The notes under the pieces are model-generated. The model did no database searches. It was not told the DNA's origin and worked only from the letters and a program-made list of their open reading frames with translations. Below, piece after piece: positions 8,553-16,716 of a stretch of 64,000 nt of DNA. A program made the position numbers and the translations under genes. The DNA comes from QHXW01 sp035297145 (GTDB lineage Bacteria > Acidobacteriota > Terriglobia > Bryobacterales > Bryobacteraceae): the NCBI GenBank assembly GCA_035297145.1, contig DATGZN010000027.1, positions 124,001 to 188,000 on the forward strand. The letters are read 5' to 3'. Position 1 is the first letter of the stretch. Each line of letters starts with the position of its first letter.

Positions 8553-8568
8553 TGGCAGCAGGGGTGCT
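8553..8568 (+). promoter_or_regulatory. Candidate sigma54 (-24/-12) promoter of the pilin gene
   Basis: TGGCAG (8553-8558) and GTGCT (8564-8568) place GG (8554-8555) and GC (8566-8567) exactly ten bases apart, as required for RpoN promoters (consensus TGGCAC-N5-TTGCA). Two consensus positions differ. Transcription would begin near 8578, just before the GAGGAG ribosome site of the pilin gene. Pilin genes in several phyla are RpoN-dependent. No enhancer-binding site was identified. Confidence 0.4.
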
Positions 8569-8598
8569 TATTAAGTGGCCGAGGAGTAAACCACAACC

Positions 8599-8784
8599 AT
8601 GAAAACGATGCTGCACACCTTTCTGAAGGACGAACAAGGACAGGACCTGATCGAGTACACGCTCTTGCTGGCGTTTGTTTGCCTGGCTTCCGCCGCGCTG
8701 TTCATTAGCGCCGGTGGCAGCGTGGCCGGAATCTGGACCGCCACCAACACCCGCCTGGCTGCTGCGAACACTTCGGCCAGCTAG
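8599..8784 (+). CDS. Flp-family type IVb pilin
   Basis: A 61-residue prepilin of the Flp/Fap family. It has a short charged leader, the processing motif with GQDLIEYTLLLAF where the conserved glutamate-tyrosine pair follows the cleavage region, and a single hydrophobic helix to about residue 42. After processing it would be a small major pilin for a Tad-type pilus. No tad/cpa assembly gene is in the window, so the machinery must be encoded elsewhere. A GAGGAG ribosome site lies 12 bases before the ATG, which is somewhat long. Two hairpins follow the stop, so it is a single-gene transcript. Confidence 0.9.
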   Translation: MKTMLHTFLKDEQGQDLIEYTLLLAFVCLASAALFISAGGSVAGIWTATNTRLAAANTSAS

Positions 8785-8795
8785 TAAACCCTGTT

Positions 8796-8821
8796 GAGGG
8801 CGGGACGCCGGTTCCGCCCTC
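8796..8821 (+). terminator. Hairpin after the pilin gene
   Basis: GAGGGCGG (8796-8803) pairs with CCGCCCTC (8814-8821) around a ten-base loop, eleven bases after the pilin stop. Only two T residues follow, so termination efficiency is uncertain. Confidence 0.5.
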
Positions 8822-8825
8822 TTCA

Positions 8826-8847
8826 CACCACGCCGTTTTGCGTGGTG
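8826..8847 (+). terminator. Second hairpin after the pilin gene
   Basis: CACCACGC (8826-8833) pairs perfectly with GCGTGGTG (8840-8847) with loop CGTTTT. It stands directly after the first hairpin, and the pair may act together as terminator or as 3' end protection of an abundant pilin mRNA. Confidence 0.4.
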
Positions 8848-8959
8848 GTGGTGCCGCCATATGAGCTTGCTGGCGCCGGCTTCCCCTACTCTAACTCCCG
8901 CCTGGCGATCTGATCCGCCACCAATACAGCCCTGCAACAATTCCGTCGATAGAACAGGT

Positions 8960-10195
8960 ATGGAAGTCTTCGTCGCCCGGCAAGCCATCTTTGACCGGCG
9001 GCTGAAGGTGTACGGCTACGAGCTGCTCTTTCGTGCCTGCCGCGAATGCAACTCCGCCGGAACCGCTGACAGCGCGGCCAGCCTGCAAGTCATCACTAAC
9101 AGTTTCTTTTCAATCGGGATGGAACGGCTGCTCGCGGGCACACGCGCCTTCATCAACTTTCCCCAGGACCTGCTGGCCGATGAACGCATCTTTTCCCTGC
9201 CGGCCAATAACACCGTCATTGAGATTCTCGAGACCGTTCGGCCCGAACCGGCCGTTGTCGATGCCTGCCGCGTGCTCCGCGAAAAAGGATATGTCCTCGC
9301 GCTGGACGATTTCTCCCACCTCAAAGGCTGGGATCGGCTGGCCAACCTGGTCAGCATCATCAAAGTTGATTTTCGCGCCACAACCGAAGATCAACAGCAA
9401 GCGCTGGTCGAACGCTACGCTGGCCGTGGCATCTGCATGCTGGCGGAGAAGATCGAGACTCAGGAAGAGTTCAAGCGCGCTTGCAACATGGGGTATCACT
9501 ACTTCCAGGGATACTTCTTCGCGCGGCCCGTCATCGTGTCCCGCCGCGAGATCCCCGGGAGCAAGCTTGGTTATTTGAGAATCCTGAAGGAAATTCACCG
9601 GCCCGAGTTGGAACTGTTCGCTCTGGAAGCGCTCATTCAACGCGAAGTTTCACTGGCTTCGAAGCTCCTGCGCTATATCAATTCGTCGATCTTCGGCTGG
9701 ATCAACCCGGTGCATTCCATCCGCCAGGCCCTCGCACTATTGGGTGAGCAGGAAATCCGCAACTGGGTTTCGTTAAGCGCGCTGCCGACTCTCGCATCCG
9801 ACAAGCCGGATGAACTGGTTCGAACCGCGCTCCTCCGCGCCCGTTTTTCCGAACTGCTGGCGCCATGGGCTGGGATCGCTCACCGCAAGGCGGACCTGTT
9901 CCTGATCGGCCTGTTCTCGTTGCTAGATGCCATGCTGGACCGGCCGCTGGCCGAAATCCTCGATGAGATGCGGCTCGGTGGCGACATCGCCGAGGCACTG
10001 TTGGGAACGGCACCCCCCGATCAGCCACTGGCCGGAGTTTACCATCTGGTCCGCCAATACGAAATCGGCGGATGGACCGCTTTAGCCCAGATCGCCAGCC
10101 GATTCCGAGTGCCCACCGAGATTATTGTGGATCTCTATTTGGAAGCCGTGTCCTGGTCCGACGAGATCTTTCACGCGGGAACCAGCACCCACTAA
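8960..10195 (+). CDS. EAL-HDOD domain protein
   Basis: A 411-residue protein with an N-terminal EAL domain (about 1-205) and a C-terminal HDOD domain (about 210-400), the YuxH-type architecture. The start at ATG 8960 (MEVFVARQAIF) matches the family opening; the frame can be extended to 8861 but that stretch has no family sequence. EAL residues still visible include the E of YGYELLFR, N in FINFPQ, DDF, K in IIKVDF, AEKIET and QGY. The loop after DDF lacks the usual G. Many such proteins bind or degrade c-di-GMP weakly and some do not; activity here is open. It lies between a Flp pilin and a PilZ gene, suggesting a role in c-di-GMP control of surface behaviour. Confidence 0.87.
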   Translation: MEVFVARQAIFDRRLKVYGYELLFRACRECNSAGTADSAASLQVITNSFFSIGMERLLAGTRAFINFPQDLLADERIFSLPANNTVIEILETVRPEPAVVDACRVLREKGYVLALDDFSHLKGWDRLANLVSIIKVDFRATTEDQQQALVERYAGRGICMLAEKIETQEEFKRACNMGYHYFQGYFFARPVIVSRREIPGSKLGYLRILKEIHRPELELFALEALIQREVSLASKLLRYINSSIFGWINPVHSIRQALALLGEQEIRNWVSLSALPTLASDKPDELVRTALLRARFSELLAPWAGIAHRKADLFLIGLFSLLDAMLDRPLAEILDEMRLGGDIAEALLGTAPPDQPLAGVYHLVRQYEIGGWTALAQIASRFRVPTEIIVDLYLEAVSWSDEIFHAGTSTH

Positions 10196-10224
10196 CGGAC
10201 CGTGAGCCTTAGCGGAATCTCATT

Positions 10225-10485
10225 TCAGTGCCGGTCGCATTCCAGGGCGCGTTCCAGTTCCCGTAGGGCCTGATCCGTCTTCTCGATAGCTTCCTTGCGA
10301 CGTCCGCAGAAATCATGCTCCGCAGTCCTTAGTTCTTCGCGGGCCTCGCGCAATTCCGCTACGGCGGCGCGAATGTGCGGATGGTGCTCCGGCGGAGGCG
10401 CCGTATTCGCCAGCCTCGCCGTACCCACTACACCCAAAATCACGAGCGCCACCCACGGCGCCAAACGCAACAAATGTCTTCTCAT
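10225..10485 (-). CDS. Small exported helical protein, unknown function
   Basis: An 86-residue protein on the minus strand. Residues 1-28 form a signal peptide (LLRLAPWVALVILGVVGTARLA). The mature part is rich in E, R and A with a regular pattern (AVAELREAREELRTAEHDF) that suggests a helical hairpin, and has two cysteines that could pair. An AGGAGGGG ribosome site lies just before the ATG, which is strong evidence that the gene is real. It resembles small periplasmic helical proteins in general shape only. I do not recognise the family. Confidence 0.7.
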   Translation of the reverse strand: MRRHLLRLAPWVALVILGVVGTARLANTAPPPEHHPHIRAAVAELREAREELRTAEHDFCGRRKEAIEKTDQALRELERALECDRH

Positions 10486-10601
10486 GTCCCCTCCTAAGTG
10501 GGATATCCGAGCGAGTATGCCGCATCCTGCCGCGAGAACGCAATACGCCGAACGTTATCGCGCCTAAAGCCTCGCCCACGCTCCGCCGATCTCAATAGCG
10601 T

Positions 10602-10964
10602 ATGCTAGAACGCCGCACGGAACCTCGGTTGATGTGCGCCGATATGGTGGCAGTCCGATGGAAAGACGAGTCGGGCCGCGAACAGCAGGCTTCCGCGCTT
10701 CTCGAAGATATTTCAACTTCCGGCGCGTGCCTGAATCTCGATTCTCCCCTCCCCCTCGGCGCCGGCGTCGTCATCGAATATCGCAAAGGCCGCTTCGAAG
10801 GCGCGGTATGTTACTGCTTCTTCCGCGAGATCGGATATTACGTCGGGGTCAAATTCAAACCGGCAACCAGATGGTCCCTACGGGAGTACCGGCCCAGACA
10901 CCTTCTCGATCTGAAGAAGCTGCTCACACGGCGGACTGCCGCAAAGCTGAAGTCCGTTCAGTAG
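10602..10964 (+). CDS. PilZ-domain protein
   Basis: A 120-residue single-domain PilZ protein. The c-di-GMP binding motifs are present: the N-terminal arginine pattern ERRTEPR (residues 3-9) and DISTSG (D-x-S-x-x-G, about residues 38-43). The remaining sequence fits the six-stranded barrel. It should be a cytoplasmic c-di-GMP effector. Its 3' end overlaps the convergent E1 beta gene by seven bases. It lies 400 bases from the EAL-HDOD gene and may respond to it, although no operon is formed. Confidence 0.87.
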   Translation: MLERRTEPRLMCADMVAVRWKDESGREQQASALLEDISTSGACLNLDSPLPLGAGVVIEYRKGRFEGAVCYCFFREIGYYVGVKFKPATRWSLREYRPRHLLDLKKLLTRRTAAKLKSVQ

Positions 10965-11929
10965 TGTGCCAGCCAACGAGCTCGTTCCGTCACCTTTGCC
11001 GCGTTCGGCAGAAACGCCTCTTCAAGCGGCGGACTGTAAGGAACCGGCGTATCCGGGGCTGTCACCCGCAGGATCGGCCCATCCAGATCCTCAAACGCTT
11101 TCTCGGCGATCCGCCCGGCTAGCTCTCCTCCAATGCCCCCGGTCAGCACGTCTTCGTGCAGCAGCAGAACCTTGGAAGTCTTGCGCACGCTCTTGAGCAC
11201 GGTGTCTTCATCCAGCGGCGCCAGCGTCCGCAGGTCCACGATCTCAACCGAGATCCCTTCCTTCTCGAGCGTTTCGGCGGCCTCGCGCGCCACGTGCACC
11301 ATGGCGCCGTAGGTGATGATTGAAAGGTCGCGGCCTTCCCGCACGACCGCCGCTTTGCCTATCGGCACGGTAAAATCGCCGTCCGGAACATCGCCCTTGA
11401 TGCGCCGGTAGAGCGCCTTGTGCTCAAAGTAAAGCACCGGGTCGTTATCGCGGATGGCCGACTTGATCAGCCCCTTGGCATCGGCCGGGGTCGCGGGTGC
11501 CACCACCTTCAACCCCGGTGTATGCACGAACCACGCTTCCGGATTCTGCGAATGAAACGGACCTCCATGAATTCCGCCGCCCGAAGGCGCCCGGATCACC
11601 ATCGGCACCGCCGCGCCCCAACGGTACCGGCACTTGGCAGCGAAGTTCACAATCTGGTCGTACCCGCAAGTGATGAAGTCGGCGAACTGCATCTCCGCCA
11701 CTGGCCGCAGCCCCATCAGGCTCGCTCCAATGGCCGCCCCCACGATGGCTGATTCCGAAATCGGCGTGTCCAACACCCGCTTTTCGCCGAACTCTTCCAG
11801 CAGCCCCGCCGTGATCTTGAACGCGCCGCCGTACACGCCGATATCTTCACCCATCAGGAAAACGCCGGCGTCGCGCTCCATCTCCTCGCGGATGCCCTGC
11901 CGGATGGCTTCGAGATATGTCATTTCCAT
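10958..11929 (-). CDS. 2-oxo acid dehydrogenase E1 component, beta subunit
   Basis: A 323-residue transketolase-like protein, the usual length for PdhB/BkdA2/AcoB subunits. Signatures are MGEDIGVYGGAF, then DTPISESAIVGAAIG, MQFADF and a C-terminal LLLHEDVLTGGIGGEL. With the alpha subunit it forms the thiamine-diphosphate E1 enzyme that decarboxylates pyruvate or a branched-chain 2-oxo acid and passes the acyl group to lipoyl-E2. The ATG at 11929 is four bases after the alpha stop with a GGAGC ribosome site, so the two are translationally coupled; the longer frame to 12160 only runs through the alpha gene. No E2 or E3 gene is nearby, so the substrate (pyruvate, acetoin or branched-chain) cannot be fixed. 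Confidence 0.92.
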   Translation of the reverse strand: MEMTYLEAIRQGIREEMERDAGVFLMGEDIGVYGGAFKITAGLLEEFGEKRVLDTPISESAIVGAAIGASLMGLRPVAEMQFADFITCGYDQIVNFAAKCRYRWGAAVPMVIRAPSGGGIHGGPFHSQNPEAWFVHTPGLKVVAPATPADAKGLIKSAIRDNDPVLYFEHKALYRRIKGDVPDGDFTVPIGKAAVVREGRDLSIITYGAMVHVAREAAETLEKEGISVEIVDLRTLAPLDEDTVLKSVRKTSKVLLLHEDVLTGGIGGELAGRIAEKAFEDLDGPILRVTAPDTPVPYSPPLEEAFLPNAAKVTERARWLAHY

Positions 11930-11933
11930 ACGG

Positions 11934-12938
11934 CTAGCTCCGCTCGTACACGTTGTCCAACAACTCCGAAGCATCCGGGAACGGGCTGTTCTCCGCCCAC
12001 TCAATCGCGGCGTCCACCTCTTGCCGGATGTCGGCGTGCAAGCGCCCGATTTCTTCCCGCGTCGCCCATCTCTTCTCGGCCATCTTCTTTTCGAGGCGCG
12101 TGATGGGATCCTTCCGCTTCCACTCGTCCCACAGCGCCTCCGGCACGTATTCCGCCGCATCGTGCGCCGAGTGGCCCGTCATGCGGAATGTTTTGCACTC
12201 GAGCAGATACGGCCCCGCGCCATTGCGTGCATGATCGGCGGCGCGCAGCGCGGCCTGGTGCACTGCCAGCACATCGTTGCCGTCCACGATCTCGGCCGGA
12301 ATTCCGTAGCCCGGAGCGCGGTCGCTCACGTTGGCGCAGGCCATTTGCTTGGTCAACGGCGTCGAATACGCGTACTGGTTGTTGTTGCACACGTACACCA
12401 CCGGCAGCTTCTGCACCGACGCAAAATTCAACCCCTCGTGCCAATCGCCGCGGCTGGTGGCGCCGTCGCCAAAAAAGCAATATGCAATGTTGTGCGTGCC
12501 CTTGTACTTCAGGGCCAGCGCCGCTCCCGCCGCTACCGGCACCGACGCCGCCATGGCGCTGATAATCGCAATGATCCGCCGGCCCATGTCGCCCATGTGC
12601 ATGTTGCCGTCTTTGCCGCGCGTCAGGCCGCCCACGCGCCCCATGTATTGGGCAAAAATTTGCCGCAGATGCACGCCCCGAATCAGAAACAGAGCCAGGT
12701 CCCTGTGTGACGGGCAAAGCACGTCGTCAGGTTCGGCCGTCAGCCCGACCCCCACCGGGATCGCCTCCTGCCCGCGTCCCACATACACGCCGCCTACGAT
12801 TTTGCCCTGCCGGTACAACTTCCGTTCGACGCGGTCTTCCACCTCCCGCATCATGGCCATATAGCGCAACGACTGCATGGCCAACTCGCGATCGGTGTGC
12901 ACGCGCGTCTCGGATTCGAAGATTGCCGGAGCACTCAT
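11934..12938 (-). CDS. 2-oxo acid dehydrogenase E1 component, alpha subunit
   Basis: A 334-residue protein with the thiamine-diphosphate motif GDG (about residue 157) followed some 27 residues later by CNNN. Other family marks are KDGNMHMGD, the GHSAHD segment that corresponds to the phosphorylation-loop region, and FRMTGHS. The start at ATG 12938 has a GGAG ribosome site; an in-frame extension to 13091 lacks family sequence. It is the first gene of a two-gene operon with the beta subunit. Transcription probably starts in the 250-base interval to its right; a TATACT at 12964-12969 could be a -10 box, but I see no matching -35. Confidence 0.92.
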   Translation of the reverse strand: MSAPAIFESETRVHTDRELAMQSLRYMAMMREVEDRVERKLYRQGKIVGGVYVGRGQEAIPVGVGLTAEPDDVLCPSHRDLALFLIRGVHLRQIFAQYMGRVGGLTRGKDGNMHMGDMGRRIIAIISAMAASVPVAAGAALALKYKGTHNIAYCFFGDGATSRGDWHEGLNFASVQKLPVVYVCNNNQYAYSTPLTKQMACANVSDRAPGYGIPAEIVDGNDVLAVHQAALRAADHARNGAGPYLLECKTFRMTGHSAHDAAEYVPEALWDEWKRKDPITRLEKKMAEKRWATREEIGRLHADIRQEVDAAIEWAENSPFPDASELLDNVYERS

Positions 12939-13234
12939 CAGGCGACTCCTTGCCGAATCCCGTAGTATACAAGGGCAACCATCCGGGAGCCAGCGGGTAT
13001 GCGGTGGCCCCGCTGATATCGCCATAGCAACTCCCGTTTTCTGCACACAGTGGCGCACCAGTAGGATCCGCCGATGTGAGTGGCGCTGCAACCTGTGTAA
13101 ACGGAAAGTGTTGGACCCGTCCCTGCGGCTGGGGCTGACACCGGCATGGTTTCCAGTGTCGAAGGCTTTCGCCGCGCAGTATGTTTTTATAGTACATTAA
13201 CCGGATATTGCGCCGCGCGAAGGAGGCTATCACC

Positions 13235-13708
13235 GTGCCGGAGAGCAATCCGCTAATCGATAGAGTAGGGTCTGTAACCAAAAGCAAAGCCTACAAGATA
13301 TTCGAGCTTTTCCAGAAACTGATTGCCCCAGGGACTTTTCTCATCAGCGTTTGGCATTCTTATAGTCACGCTGGGCCCGGAGAGCCACTCGTTTTGACAC
13401 TTGCGAAGGCGACGTGGCTCAGTCTCATGGCTTGCGGATCTCTGGGGCTCGGACTCGCTGGATTTGCATTGTTACGATTTTTCCTTCTAGGGAAAGGCCC
13501 ACTAAGCATATTTGATTGGATCTTCGCCATTCCTATTTCTGTTTTTCTCTTTTTGTTTGTCGCGCCGCCTGCAAAGTCCCCCTTTATGGTGTGGATTACA
13601 CTTGGGTTTGGCTGTGGCTCATTTCTTATCCTGGTTCTTTTTCCGATGTTACATACGTTAGGACTCATCGACCTAACTAAACCTCCTCCTTGGCAGAAGC
13701 GCGATTGA
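13235..13708 (+). CDS. Membrane protein of unknown function
   Basis: A 157-residue protein with an N-terminal soluble part and four hydrophobic segments, at about residues 33-45, 63-84, 94-112 and 119-143, the last two being rich in phenylalanine and leucine. I chose GTG 13235 because GAAGGAGG stands eight bases before it; the longer frame from TTG 13208 would have no ribosome site. The base composition is clearly lower in GC than the neighbours, which suggests horizontal arrival. I do not recognise a family. Confidence 0.65.
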   Translation: MPESNPLIDRVGSVTKSKAYKIFELFQKLIAPGTFLISVWHSYSHAGPGEPLVLTLAKATWLSLMACGSLGLGLAGFALLRFFLLGKGPLSIFDWIFAIPISVFLFLFVAPPAKSPFMVWITLGFGCGSFLILVLFPMLHTLGLIDLTKPPPWQKRD

Positions 13709-14131
13709 ACATACGGTTGGCTTAGGTAGGTTTGCTCGTGACGCATCGTTTCGCCGTTATAGAAGAAGGGTTGGAAGCGGGTTTGACCGCCGTATAAATT
13801 TAATTTATGCAGACTGTCGATCAAATGCAGGGCCGGGTGTAGTGGAGGGTGGGCTTGCCCGTCCTGAGACGCCTGTGCGAGCAAGAACCGGGCCGCCACG
13901 ATCTTCCAATTTCGTATTCTCATCTGACGACACGAAATCACCTTGGTTTGGAGCAACTCTCGGAGGCCTGCGACCCCTATCCTGGGGGTTCTGCTTCGCC
14001 TTTCCGCCAGTCTGCGAAATCGGAACTGGGCTGCGCGTGGATTTGCCTGCCGGCGATGCATCCCAGCCGGTCCCATTCGTGCCAGGCTGGCTCATGGCCC
14101 GGCTTTCGGGCCAATGTGGCTACTAACCCGA
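13709..14131. other. Gene-free interval of 423 bases
   Basis: Open frames exist on both strands but none has a ribosome site or recognisable protein. The left part is AT-rich, the right part GC-rich. It contains the short palindrome GGCCCG-N5-CGGGCC at about 14096-14112. Nothing further could be identified. Confidence 0.5.
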
Positions 14132-14560
14132 TCAGGAGTTCAGCGAGAGCCAAGCGTAGGAGGGAGATACTATAACTGAGTCCACCGCAACATACCCCTC
14201 GCCTTCGTACGTGATCACCTCCATACCCACAGCAATGTAAGAGCCTCCAAACCAGCTAGGCCTGTGCCCCGCCTTCGTGATCTCATTCACCCGTGCGCCA
14301 CCCCAGCCAGGCACAAACGAGACCACATGGCCAGAGGGCGTCTGGATCTTGAGAGAGGGGAACATCTCGCCAGAGGCAAGTGCGGCCTTGAACTGGGGAG
14401 CGAGGTAATCGACTTTCCGTAAGAGACCGAAATAATATACTTGTGCGCCGAAGTTGCCTTCTAACACTCCGTAAACCGATCCATGCAGATTGGTCATGGT
14501 ATCCAAAACCTTACCCACCCCTGGAACCACCGTTTTGATCGGGCCTGTCTGTTTAAACAT
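14132..14560 (-). CDS. Hypothetical protein
   Basis: A 142-residue protein on the minus strand. I chose ATG 14560 (MFKQTGPIKT) because AGAGGA lies ten bases before it; the frame can be extended by ten residues to 14590. The sequence is glycine- and valine-rich with features such as GVLEGNFGAQVYYFG and VVSFVPGWGGARVNE, and ends in a beta-rich stretch. It has no signal peptide and no transmembrane helix. I do not recognise the family. It is flanked by gene-free DNA on both sides. Confidence 0.55.
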   Translation of the reverse strand: MFKQTGPIKTVVPGVGKVLDTMTNLHGSVYGVLEGNFGAQVYYFGLLRKVDYLAPQFKAALASGEMFPSLKIQTPSGHVVSFVPGWGGARVNEITKAGHRPSWFGGSYIAVGMEVITYEGEGYVAVDSVIVSPSYAWLSLNS

Positions 14561-15254
14561 TGAAGTTTTCCTCTCTTTCTTGCAGTGCAACCGGCAGACT
14601 GTTGCTGCTTGATTGCCCTCATCTTTAAGGGCGGAAAAGGCAATCGAAAACTGTAACCGCAGGGAAAAATTTTCTTTGCGTTTTCGTTTACATCATGGCG
14701 CCGGTTTGCCGAAACAGGGCCATGCGTGATGTTGTTGACCCCCTTCTCCCCGAGTTCCGATTTGCAGACGGCTGGTGGGCCGGGACCGCGCGTTGCGCGA
14801 AGGCGTAGGCGAAGGGCTGTGCCGGGCGGGCGCGTGAGGTCGCCGCGAAGGTCTTACCCGATACTTCGGCGATGATTTCACAAAAAACCTTTTGCAGAAG
14901 AACGGTTTGACCACCCCTTTGCCTGGCGACAACGACAGGATTAAGCTAACCATGTTGGGGTAGAAAACCGATCACATCGGCCCGCCCGCCGTCGCGCTCT
15001 GTGAAGCATCCGGCGTTGACAAGTGACACGCGGAGTGTGCTCTGCTCTCTCTCTGTCGCCGGGGCAGTACAATGTAATCGCGAGCCAATAGTCCTGTGCG
15101 TTTTGACCCGCCGAGCACCCGCCCGTCGTGAATCAATCAGGTTGGTTTCTTCGTCGTTCTCCTCGCCTCGGCGTCGGCGGCGAGAGTGCTTTACGATCTG
15201 GGGCTACGTATTTTGGCTCGAGTCTTCAGGTTCATTCCGTCGTAAATTGAAGAT
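14561..15254. other. Gene-free interval of 694 bases
   Basis: No convincing gene. The right-hand neighbour of the hypothetical gene begins AT-rich (14640-14695) and could hold its promoter. At 14840-14962 the plus strand has a stop-to-stop frame that reads like a protein C-terminus (GLTRYFGDDFTKNLLQKNG) but it has no start and no known relative. The rest is GC-rich without recognisable features. Confidence 0.4.
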
Positions 15255-16631
15255 ATGTTCCTCGCCCTGCTCCTCACCCTCTCCGCACCGCCGGATTGGG
15301 TCCCCGCCCGCTGGCGGTGGCTCGAAACCAGGACCCTCGACCTCCTTCGCGGCACTCCCGTCAATTGCCTCTTAATCGACTGGGACTCGCAACAGAAAAC
15401 CCAGGCCGCCGCCTTCGCCGCCGCCGCCGCTGAAAAGGGCATCGCCACGCTCGCCGTCATACGCCCCGCCGTCGATCCCTCGGAACCCGCGCGCGACGCC
15501 ATCCACGCCCACTTCACCGGCGTCGTCCTTGAAGGCGATTTCCTGAAGGAAGCCGCCGACCGCGTCAAAGCCGCCATCTTCCCCGCGCCCATCGTCGAGC
15601 TCACCCTGCGCAGCCGCATGTCGCTCGGTTCGAGTGCCCCCGTCATCGGCACGTATCAAGGCGTGTGGCCCGGCATTCCGGTCATGGAGGATGGCGCTGC
15701 CAAAGCCGGCCCATCAGGCTCGCCCTGGATCAACACCAACGCCGGATTTCTCCGCGCCGCCCGCGCTTTCGGCGATAACACCGTCTGGATCGCCAACCTT
15801 CCGCCGCCCAAATTGGTCATCAGCCCCGAAAACTATGGGCAGGTCATCGGTGATGCTTCCATGGTCGGCGCTCGGTGGGTCGTCGCTCTTGATGACGATC
15901 TCGCCCGCCGCCTCCACAACGGCGACAAAGCGGCGCTCGATCAATGGAGCCGCATCATCCACCAGCTCGATTTCTACGAATCGCACCGCGACTGGCGCAC
16001 CTTTCGCCCCTTCGCCAAGCTCGCCGTCGTCCAGGGCGTTAATGACGGCGCGCTCCTCTCCGGCGGCATCCTCGACATGATGGGCGCACGCCACACGCCC
16101 GTCCTGATCGTCCCACCCGACCGTCTCCGCCCGGGCACCCTCAACGGCGCCTCCATGGCCGTCGACGTCGACGCCGCCTCCCTCACTCCCGAGCAGCGGG
16201 ACATCCTCAAAGCTTTCACCCGCGCCGGCGGCACGCTCCTCACCGGCCCCGCCGACTGGAAGGAAAACGCCGCCACCGCTCCCGACCAGATCACCCTCGA
16301 CGACAAGCAAACCAAGCGCCTCGACGACATTTGGCACGACATCAACTCCATGATCGGCCGCGGCAACCTTGGCGCGCGCCTGTTCAACGTCTCGTCTATG
16401 CTCTCCAACCTGCTAGTCTCCCCCGACGGCAAACAGGTGCTCGTCCACCTGGTGAATTACTCGAATTACCCCGTCGACTCCGTCACCGTCCACGTCCTAG
16501 GTGACTTTCGCCAGGCCACTCTCTACCGCCCCGAATCTCCGGAAAGGAAGCTAGAAACTTATAAAGCGGAGGACGGAACGGGAGTAGATATCGACTTAGT
16601 CAACATAAGTGCAACCTTGCGGTTGGAATAA
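15255..16631 (+). CDS. Secreted protein, possibly glycoside-hydrolase-related, unknown activity
   Basis: A 458-residue protein with a short N-terminal signal-like stretch (MFLALLLTLSAPP). The middle has alternating hydrophobic strands (VNCLLIDWDSQQ, GIATLAVIRP, TGVVLEGDF) as in a TIM barrel. The last third resembles the glutamine-amidotransferase-like and beta-sandwich end of beta-galactosidase families: LKAFTRAGGTLLTGPADW and then VLVHLVNYSNYPVDSVTVHV. Catalytic glutamates cannot be placed, so I make no enzyme call. It stands alone, and no strong ribosome site precedes the ATG. Confidence 0.7.
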   Translation: MFLALLLTLSAPPDWVPARWRWLETRTLDLLRGTPVNCLLIDWDSQQKTQAAAFAAAAAEKGIATLAVIRPAVDPSEPARDAIHAHFTGVVLEGDFLKEAADRVKAAIFPAPIVELTLRSRMSLGSSAPVIGTYQGVWPGIPVMEDGAAKAGPSGSPWINTNAGFLRAARAFGDNTVWIANLPPPKLVISPENYGQVIGDASMVGARWVVALDDDLARRLHNGDKAALDQWSRIIHQLDFYESHRDWRTFRPFAKLAVVQGVNDGALLSGGILDMMGARHTPVLIVPPDRLRPGTLNGASMAVDVDAASLTPEQRDILKAFTRAGGTLLTGPADWKENAATAPDQITLDDKQTKRLDDIWHDINSMIGRGNLGARLFNVSSMLSNLLVSPDGKQVLVHLVNYSNYPVDSVTVHVLGDFRQATLYRPESPERKLETYKAEDGTGVDIDLVNISATLRLE

Positions 16632-16655
16632 ACCGTAACACTTCGTCCCGTTTGT

Positions 16656-16687
16656 GTTTCTCGGCGTCTCTGTGTCTCGGCGCTAAG
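16656..16687 (+). repeat. Short-period tandem motif, TCTCGGCG type, copy 1
   Basis: Three consecutive eight-base units, TCTCGGCG, TCTCTGTG and TCTCGGCG, follow TT and precede CTAAGA. It lies between the secreted protein and the MDR gene. Related copies are at 17717 and 19577, all on the plus strand. Confidence 0.65.
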
Positions 16688-16716
16688 ACAGGCCCCTGAA
16701 AGGAGCGGGAAGCTTT

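Noticed and set aside
12964..12969. TATACT as -10 box for the E1 alpha gene
   Set aside because: No -35 element at 16-18 bases distance; kept only as a remark.
14693..14953. 86-residue minus-strand frame
   Set aside because: Low-complexity basic sequence without ribosome site or known relatives; treated as non-coding.
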